From contig JAZRLP010000026.1 in assembly GCA_045646905.1 (NCBI GenBank), positions 310,001 through 374,000 on the forward strand: a DNA stretch of 64,000 bases. Direction: 5' to 3'. Position numbers and translations under genes: made by a program. Source of the stretch: RGIG4079 sp045646905 (GTDB lineage: Bacteria; Bacteroidota; Bacteroidia; Bacteroidales; Muribaculaceae). Positions within the stretch are counted from its first letter, which is position 1, and each line of letters opens with the position of its first letter. The notes beneath the pieces were generated by a model. That model had not been told where the DNA came from. It saw only the letters and a program-made list of their open reading frames with translations, and searched no databases. Below, piece after piece: positions 58,632 to 64,000 of this stretch.

Positions 58632-59218
58632 AATTCGAGGAAGCATTTGAGAATTTGTTCGCCAATATCGCCGCTCTTTTCGGGGTGAAATTGTGTAGCA
58701 TAGAAGTTGTCCTTGTGTAGAGCCGCGCTATATGGTAAAATATAGTCGGTAGTGGCTATAGTAGCATCGTTGACAGGAACATAATAACTGTGCACATAAT
58801 ACACATATTTGCCGTTGAGGTTGCAAGGAATAAAATCATCTTTAACAAGAGAGATAGTGTTCCACCCCATGTGAGGAATTTTGAGATTGCATTCAGAAGC
58901 ATTGAAACGCTTCACATCAACATCAAAAATGCCAAGGCAATCCACATCGCCCTCTTCAGAGTATCGGCACATTAGTTGTTGACCAATGCAGATGCCCAAC
59001 ACCGGCTGTGTGAGGTTTTTGATGACCTCGTCAAGCCCATGAGCACGAAGGTATTCCATCGCACTACGAGCCTCTCCCACTCCAGGGAAAATCACCTTGT
59101 CGGCTTGGCGTATTTCATCAGGATTATCGGTCACAATAGCCTCATATCCGAGACGACGAAGAGCACACTCTACCGAAAAGTTGTTGCCAGCGTTGTATTT
59201 TATTATCGCAATGTTCAT
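58628..59218 (-). CDS. hisH: Imidazole glycerol phosphate synthase, glutaminase subunit
   Basis: A 196-residue class I glutamine amidotransferase that gives ammonia to HisF. The nucleophile elbow is VLGICIGQQLM (Cys near 77) and the His/Glu pair is in ATQFHPEKSG. The start IAIIKYNAGN and the oxyanion strand FPGVGEA are normal. First his gene after purU (13 bp gap), and its stop overlaps the hisA start. Confidence 0.97.
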   Translation of the reverse strand: MNIAIIKYNAGNNFSVECALRRLGYEAIVTDNPDEIRQADKVIFPGVGEARSAMEYLRAHGLDEVIKNLTQPVLGICIGQQLMCRYSEEGDVDCLGIFDVDVKRFNASECNLKIPHMGWNTISLVKDDFIPCNLNGKYVYYVHSYYVPVNDATIATTDYILPYSAALHKDNFYATQFHPEKSGDIGEQILKCFLEL

Positions 59219-59231
59219 TCGCGGTTGTGAA

Positions 59232-60101
59232 TTAGCTAAACACTACGGTTTTGTTGTTGTAGGTAAGTATTTTGCGTTGGATATGTTTCTCTACTGCACG
59301 AGAGAGGACAATTTTCTCCAAGTCGCGACCTTTTTTCACCAAATCGTTGATGGTGTCTTTGTGAGTGATGCGCACAATGTCTTGTTCGATGATAGGACCA
59401 GCATCAAGCTCGGTTGTTACATAGTGACTTGTAGCACCAATGAGTTTTACACCACGATCGTAGGCTGCATGATAGGGCTTTGCTCCCACAAATGCAGGAA
59501 GGAATGAGTGATGAATGTTGATGATGCGATTGGGGTAACGATTGATGAAGTTTTCCGAGAGAACTTGCATGTAACGAGCCAATACAATAAAGTCGATTTG
59601 GTAACGGTCAAGGATTTCAAATTCAAGTGCTTCCATTTCTTCCTTATTTTGACGAGTAACAGGAATTACCTCATAAGGAATGTTGAATTGGTCGGCAACC
59701 GATTTGAGGTCGGGGTGATTGCTTATAATCACAGGAATCTCAACGTCCCATTCTCCTGCTACATAGCGAGCAAGAATGTCATAGAGACAGTGTGACATTT
59801 TTGACACGAAAAGCGCCATGCGACGAGGACGGTCGGTGAAACTCAATCGATATGTTACGTTATAACGATTAGCATAAAGAGTGTCGAAGTATTCTCCGAT
59901 TTTTTCCGATGGGATTGCAAAATTTTCCAAGTCCCACTCTACTCTCATATAAAACACTCCATGCTCTTTATCGACATATTGGTCGAGGTAAAGGATGTTA
60001 CCACCATTGGTGTTGATAAATTCAGTAATTACTGCGATGATGCCCGGTTGGTCGGGGCAATGCATAAGCAATATCGCGCTATTTTGTCGTTTCTTTTCCA
60101 C
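59232..60101 (-). CDS. purU: Formyltetrahydrofolate deformylase
   Basis: About 289 residues from the GTG at 60101; an open frame back to 60185 adds 28 hydrophobic residues that overlap the promoter, and the family is about 285 residues long. PurU hydrolyses 10-formyl-THF to formate and THF, supplying formate for PurT and balancing one-carbon pools. An N-terminal ACT domain (LLMHCPDQPGIIAVIT) is followed by the formyltransferase-fold domain with FLPAFVGAKPYHAAYDRGVKLIGATSHYVTTELDAGPIIEQ containing the catalytic Asn/His/Asp set. First gene of the his operon. Confidence 0.94.
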   Translation of the reverse strand: MEKKRQNSAILLMHCPDQPGIIAVITEFINTNGGNILYLDQYVDKEHGVFYMRVEWDLENFAIPSEKIGEYFDTLYANRYNVTYRLSFTDRPRRMALFVSKMSHCLYDILARYVAGEWDVEIPVIISNHPDLKSVADQFNIPYEVIPVTRQNKEEMEALEFEILDRYQIDFIVLARYMQVLSENFINRYPNRIINIHHSFLPAFVGAKPYHAAYDRGVKLIGATSHYVTTELDAGPIIEQDIVRITHKDTINDLVKKGRDLEKIVLSRAVEKHIQRKILTYNNKTVVFS

Positions 60102-60130
60102 TATATATGTAAAATGTGTAGTTTGAAATG

Positions 60131-60161
60131 CAAAGGTAACTAAAAAATACCAAATTGCAAA
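60131..60161 (-). promoter_or_regulatory. Promoter of the purU-his-ftsE operon
   Basis: Minus-strand TTTG, 19 nt, TACCTTTG, about 30 bp ahead of the GTG at 60101. It lies inside the longer frame that begins at 60185, so that longer start is unlikely. Confidence 0.6.
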
Positions 60162-60252
60162 CAAAATGCTAAAAATAACTATCAAAAAGTAAATAAATGT
60201 GTGTTTTTGTGTTGCATATTGTAATGTTTTGTCTCGCGAGAGTAATAAAAAA

Positions 60253-60290
60253 AGACTATGCCTTTATAATCGAAGAGATAGGCATAGTCT
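60253..60290 (-). terminator. Intrinsic terminator of the clpP-clpX-recQ operon
   Basis: Perfect 11-bp stem AGACTATGCCT/AGGCATAGTCT, 16-nt loop, then T7 on the minus strand; it starts 26 bp after the recQ stop. Confidence 0.88.
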
Positions 60291-60315
60291 ATATGGATTG
60301 GTTGTTTTTTAATGA

Positions 60316-62502
60316 TTAGTTTCCTAATTCAGATAAGAATTTGATGCGAACAAGGCGAATATCTTCTTCTGAATAGTCGGGTCCCAGTTCTTGAATTGCT
60401 TCGTTGAGGTCATCGCTTTCGCTTTCACGGAAATATTCAAAGATGTCATCGAGATGGTCTTCATCCATTACCTCATCGATGAAATAGTCAATGTTGATTT
60501 TTGTTCCTGAATAAACAATAGCTTCAACTTCATCAAGAATTTCAGTATATTCGAGTCCTTTAGATGACGCAAGCTCGTCAAGTGGAATTTTACGGTCAAT
60601 GCCTTGAATGATAGAGATTTTCATTTTGCTCTTATTGGCTACGCTGCGCACGCGAAGATCCTCGGGGCGTTCAATTTCGTTTTCATCAACATGAGTTTTG
60701 ATGATTTTTATAAATTCTGCTCCGTAGCGTTTAGCCTTGCCAGCCCCTACTCCTGTGATGTTTTGCAACTCTTCCATGGTGATAGGATAAGTTGTTGCCA
60801 TTGCTTCGAGCGATGGGTCTTGGAAGATTACATATGGAGGTAACTCATGTTTCTTCGCGATTTTCTTGCGAAGGTCTTTGAGTATGGCATACAATTCAGG
60901 GTCAACTGCGCATGATGCACCACCTTTTATAACCACTTCGTCATTATCGTCATTGAATTCGTTATCTTCAACGATTTTGAATGATTGAGGATGCGTAGCG
61001 AATTCTTGACCAAGAGGTGTGATTTTGAGCAGACCATAATTCTCAATATCACGATCAAGGTAACCTGCTATTATCGCTTGGCGAATAACTGCATTGATAA
61101 ATTTTTCATCGTCATCTTTAGCGCATGCAAAAACATCAAGTTCGTCGTGGCGATATGACCTAACATTGTTGGTGATTTTACCTCGCATAACATTGATAAT
61201 GTGGTCGCCTTTGAATTTTTCCTTGAGTGCATTAATCGTTTCTATCACAGCAAGTAGCATATCGCGCGCTTCAACTTTCTTTTTAGGGTTGAGGCAGTTG
61301 TCGCAGTTGCCACAATAGTCGTGAGGAAACTCTTCACCAAAGTAGTGGAGCAACGATTTGCGACGGCATACCGATGATTCGGCATAAGATGCAGTTTCGA
61401 TTAGAAGTTGTTTTCCAATCTCTTGTTCAGCGATAGGTTTGCCTTGCATAAATTTCTCCATTTTTTGGAGATCTTTGTGCGAATAGAATGTGATGCATTG
61501 CCCTTCTCCACCATCACGCCCGGCACGCCCGGTTTCTTGATAATAGCCTTCAAGAGATTTAGGCATGTCGTAATGTATAACGAAGCGCACATCGGGTTTG
61601 TCGATGCCCATGCCGAATGCTATTGTTGCAACAATTACATCAACTTTTTCAAGTAGGAAGGCGTCTTGATTTTCGGAGCGTGTGGCACTATCCATTCCTG
61701 CATGGTAAGCCAATGCTTTAATGTTGTTCACTTGCAACATCTCGGCAAGTTCTTCTACTTTTTTGCGACTTAAACAGTAGATAATCCCCGATTTGCCTTC
61801 TTGGCTTTTAATATATTTAATTATATCACGATCGGCATTTGATGTTTTGGGCCGAATTTCGTAATATAAGTTTTGACGGTTAAATGATGATTTATAAACA
61901 TCGGCGTCTTGCATGCCAAGATTCTTTTGGATGTCGTGTTGAACCTTGGGTGTAGCTGTTGCAGTGAGTGCTATAACTGGGCGTGTGCCTATCTCATTAA
62001 TGATGGGACGAATGCGACGATATTCTGGACGGAAATCGTGTCCCCATTCCGATATACAGTGTGCTTCGTCAATCGCGTAGAATGAAATGGGTACAGTTTT
62101 TAAGAAGTCAATGTTTTCTTCTTTTGTGAGTGACTCGGGTGCAACATAAAGCAGTTTGGTTTTTCCGGCAATAATATCGCTTTTGACTTGGTCAATAGCT
62201 GTTTTGTTGAGTGAAGAATTTAGGAAGTGTGCTATATTATCATCTTCACTGAAATTACGCATTGCATCAACTTGGTTTTTCATTAATGCAATGAGCGGTG
62301 AGATGATAATAGCAGTACCTTCCATGAGCAATGCCGGGAGCTGATAGCAGAGCGATTTGCCCCCTCCTGTGGGCATAAGCACAAAGGTGTCGTGTCCGTT
62401 GAGGAGACTCGTCATGATAGCCTCTTGGTTACCCTTAAATTTATCAAATCCAAAATGCATTTTTAGTGCATCGTAGAGTCGAGATTTAATTGTATTGCTC
62501 AT
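60316..62502 (-). CDS. recQ: ATP-dependent DNA helicase RecQ
   Basis: A 728-residue 3'-5' helicase of recombination and replication-fork repair. Walker A is MPTGGGKSLCYQL (residues 43-55) and the DEAH box is AIDEAHCISEWGHDFRPEYR (near 145). ETGRAGRDG is motif VI. The RecQ zinc module (CRRKSLLHYFGEEF...CGNCDNC) and RQC winged helix follow, then an HRDC domain at about 525-600 (DPSLEAMATTYPITMEELQNITGVGAGKAKRYG). The last about 100 residues are an acidic Bacteroidetes-style extension. It lies 51 bp after clpX, the usual clpP-clpX-recQ order. Confidence 0.97.
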   Translation of the reverse strand: MSNTIKSRLYDALKMHFGFDKFKGNQEAIMTSLLNGHDTFVLMPTGGGKSLCYQLPALLMEGTAIIISPLIALMKNQVDAMRNFSEDDNIAHFLNSSLNKTAIDQVKSDIIAGKTKLLYVAPESLTKEENIDFLKTVPISFYAIDEAHCISEWGHDFRPEYRRIRPIINEIGTRPVIALTATATPKVQHDIQKNLGMQDADVYKSSFNRQNLYYEIRPKTSNADRDIIKYIKSQEGKSGIIYCLSRKKVEELAEMLQVNNIKALAYHAGMDSATRSENQDAFLLEKVDVIVATIAFGMGIDKPDVRFVIHYDMPKSLEGYYQETGRAGRDGGEGQCITFYSHKDLQKMEKFMQGKPIAEQEIGKQLLIETASYAESSVCRRKSLLHYFGEEFPHDYCGNCDNCLNPKKKVEARDMLLAVIETINALKEKFKGDHIINVMRGKITNNVRSYRHDELDVFACAKDDDEKFINAVIRQAIIAGYLDRDIENYGLLKITPLGQEFATHPQSFKIVEDNEFNDDNDEVVIKGGASCAVDPELYAILKDLRKKIAKKHELPPYVIFQDPSLEAMATTYPITMEELQNITGVGAGKAKRYGAEFIKIIKTHVDENEIERPEDLRVRSVANKSKMKISIIQGIDRKIPLDELASSKGLEYTEILDEVEAIVYSGTKINIDYFIDEVMDEDHLDDIFEYFRESESDDLNEAIQELGPDYSEEDIRLVRIKFLSELGN

Positions 62503-62553
62503 GTTAATAGTTTTGTTGGTTATATATTAGTTTTGACGGAAAAACGCTGCTTA

Positions 62554-63801
62554 TTATTTAATGATTGAGGTGTCGAAATTTGCTGCTTGAAGTTTTTCAA
62601 GGGCATATTCACGAGTAACCTCAAATTTAGTAATATCAGAAGTGGGAATGTCGTACATTGCGTCAATCATTATAGATTCAACAATAGAACGAAGTCCACG
62701 AGCTCCTAATTTGAATTCAATTGCTTTGTCAACGATTAACTCAAGGGCTTCTTGCGCAAATGTGAGCTCTACATTGTCTATTGCAAAAAGTTTTTGATAT
62801 TGGCGAACAATGGCATTTTTAGGCTCGGTGAGCACTTTTAACAATGCATCGCGATCAAGAGGGTCAAGGTGAGTCAAAATGGGAAGACGGCCAATAATTT
62901 CGGGTATCAATCCAAATGACTTGAGATCTTGAGGTGCAATGTATTGTAGGTAATTTTCGCGTTTGATGCGTTGTTTTGATGCATCGGTAGAGAATCCTAC
63001 AACATGAGTATTGAGGCGTTGAGCTATTTTTCGTTCGATGCCGTCAAATGCACCGCCACATATAAATAATATGTTTTTAGTGTTGACGGGAATCATTTTT
63101 TGTTCGGGATGCTTGCGTCCTCCTTGAGGTGGTACATTCACAACTGAACCTTCAAGAAGTTTAAGCAATCCTTGTTGCACACCTTCACCACTAACATCGC
63201 GAGTGATTGATGGGTTGTCGCCTTTGCGAGCAATTTTATCAATTTCATCAATAAATACGATACCTTTTTCGGCTTTTTCAACGTTATAATCAGCGGCTTG
63301 GAGGAGACGAGTCAAAAGACTTTCAATATCTTCACCCACATATCCGGCTTCGGTTAAAACCGTGGCATCAACGATGGTAAATGGCACATCAAGAAGTCGA
63401 GCAATGGTTTTTGCAAGAAGAGTTTTACCTGTACCAGTGCGTCCTACGAGTATAATATTGCTTTTTTCGATATCTACTTCGTCGTCATCTTTTTGTGCGA
63501 TGCGTTTGTAATGGTTGTAAACTGCGACTGATAGATATTTTTTAGCAGAGTCCTGTCCTATAACATATTGATTGAGAAAATCATTTATTTCGCGAGGGCG
63601 AGGCACTTTGTTGAGGTCGGTAGCGGCCTCGGCTTTGGCTGTTTTTTTTGCGTCATTACGATATTCGCCAAGCATTTCGTGTATTTGATCAATACACTCG
63701 GCGCAAATATATGTTTCGCCTATTGCAGAGGGAACGAGGACCTCGCTCATGTCGGAGGGACGTCCACAAAAAGAACATTTTATGGTATTTTTCTTTGCCA
63801 T
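62554..63801 (-). CDS. clpX: ATP-dependent Clp protease ATP-binding subunit ClpX
   Basis: A 415-residue AAA+ unfoldase that feeds proteins to ClpP. The N-terminal zinc-binding domain has Cys9, Cys12, Cys33, Cys36 (CSFC...CAEC). Walker A is GRTGTGKTLLA (120-130; most ClpX have GPTGSGKT), pore loop GYVG, Walker B GIVFIDEIDKIAR, sensor 1 region KNILFICGGAFDG, and sensor 2 GARGLRSI. It starts 3 bp after the clpP stop, so they are made together. Confidence 0.98.
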   Translation of the reverse strand: MAKKNTIKCSFCGRPSDMSEVLVPSAIGETYICAECIDQIHEMLGEYRNDAKKTAKAEAATDLNKVPRPREINDFLNQYVIGQDSAKKYLSVAVYNHYKRIAQKDDDEVDIEKSNIILVGRTGTGKTLLAKTIARLLDVPFTIVDATVLTEAGYVGEDIESLLTRLLQAADYNVEKAEKGIVFIDEIDKIARKGDNPSITRDVSGEGVQQGLLKLLEGSVVNVPPQGGRKHPEQKMIPVNTKNILFICGGAFDGIERKIAQRLNTHVVGFSTDASKQRIKRENYLQYIAPQDLKSFGLIPEIIGRLPILTHLDPLDRDALLKVLTEPKNAIVRQYQKLFAIDNVELTFAQEALELIVDKAIEFKLGARGLRSIVESIMIDAMYDIPTSDITKFEVTREYALEKLQAANFDTSIIK

Positions 63802-63804
63802 CGA

Positions 63805-64000
63805 TTAGTGTTGCGCTTTAATGAGAACTTCGTCAATCATACCATATTCTTTTGCTTCGGCAGCAGTCATCCAATAGTCGCGGTCGGAGTCGCGTTCAAC
63901 TTTATCGAATGCCACACCAGAGTGGTCAGAAATAATGGTATATAGTTCTTTTTTGAGCTTTTGGATTTCGCGAGCGGTAATTTCAATATCAGATGCTTGT
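63805..64000 (-). CDS. clpP: ATP-dependent Clp protease proteolytic subunit (C-terminal part, window edge)
   Basis: The last about 64 codons of ClpP; the start and Ser/His of the catalytic triad are outside the window. The visible end IISDHSGVAFDKVERDSDRDYWMTAAEAKEYGMIDEVL contains the catalytic Asp region (DSDRDYWM) and the conserved EAKEYGMID close, finishing IKAQH. ClpX follows 3 bp later. Confidence 0.93.
   Translation of the reverse strand, partial: QASDIEITAREIQKLKKELYTIISDHSGVAFDKVERDSDRDYWMTAAEAKEYGMIDEVLIKAQH

Overview
The window looks like a piece of chromosome from a low-GC, gut-type Bacteroidales bacterium, probably close to Muribaculaceae, Prevotellaceae or Bacteroidaceae. Supporting signs are promoters of the TTTG-N19/20-TAnnTTTG type rather than sigma-70 boxes, few Shine-Dalgarno sequences, a C10 protease with a type IX secretion C-terminal tail, DUF4293, DUF4296 and DUF1015 proteins, the clpP-clpX-recQ and ileS-dksA-like-lspA gene orders, and a secreted bile-salt-hydrolase-like enzyme. 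Most of the window is ordinary core metabolism and housekeeping. No insertion sequence, prophage, CRISPR array or rRNA was seen, and there is one tRNA.

Layout. 1-9.3 kb (minus strand): edge of a TlpA-like gene, an L,D-transpeptidase lipoprotein, a thioesterase/dprA/nucleoside phosphorylase/tgt/LptF-G row, and a secreted C10 protease. 9.4-12.3 kb (plus): a secreted C45-type Ntn hydrolase, a small DMT-type membrane protein and gdhA. 12.5-16.2 kb (minus): a fur-like/purA/DUF1015/lipoprotein operon and tRNA-Ser(GGA). 16.7-21 kb (plus): choloylglycine hydrolase, a membrane protein plus TPR protein pair, and a DUF4293 protein. 21.1-23.9 kb: uvrA (minus). 24.1-26.1 kb (plus): two YtxH proteins, a holin-X-like protein, a small protein and prmA. 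26.2-32.6 kb (plus): a leucine operon (leuA, leuC, leuD, a second LeuA-like synthase, leuB) behind a promoter, a branched-chain-rich leader peptide and an intrinsic terminator, which together look like an attenuator. 32.6-33.8 kb is AT-rich and gene-free, with inverted repeats, and leads to an XRE regulator, a secreted protein of unknown function and pyrK-pyrD. 36.9-42.8 kb (minus): ileS, a DksA-like protein, lspA, a DUF4296 lipoprotein and a small protein.

43.0-49.3 kb (minus): lysC-lysA, then an alpha/beta hydrolase, a membrane-anchored MurF-like ligase and a D-Ala-D-Ala ligase. The first pair supplies diaminopimelate or lysine, and the last two are of the type that makes and attaches the D-Ala-D-Ala end of the peptidoglycan stem. 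49.3-55.4 kb: a 1555-residue DUF4011/SF1 helicase/Vsr-like nuclease/DUF3320 protein, flanked by a 41-bp near-exact direct repeat and small palindromic repeats. This is the most island-like part of the window and a candidate anti-phage or DNA-processing gene. 55.8-60.1 kb (minus): purU-hisH-hisA-hisF-hisIE-ftsE. 60.3-64 kb (minus): clpP (cut by the window edge)-clpX-recQ.

The observations most worth a second look are the leu leader, the DUF4011 nuclease-helicase with its flanking repeats, and the hydrolase/MurF-like/Ddl cassette. All identifications come from reading the sequence and remembered family features. No database search was run.
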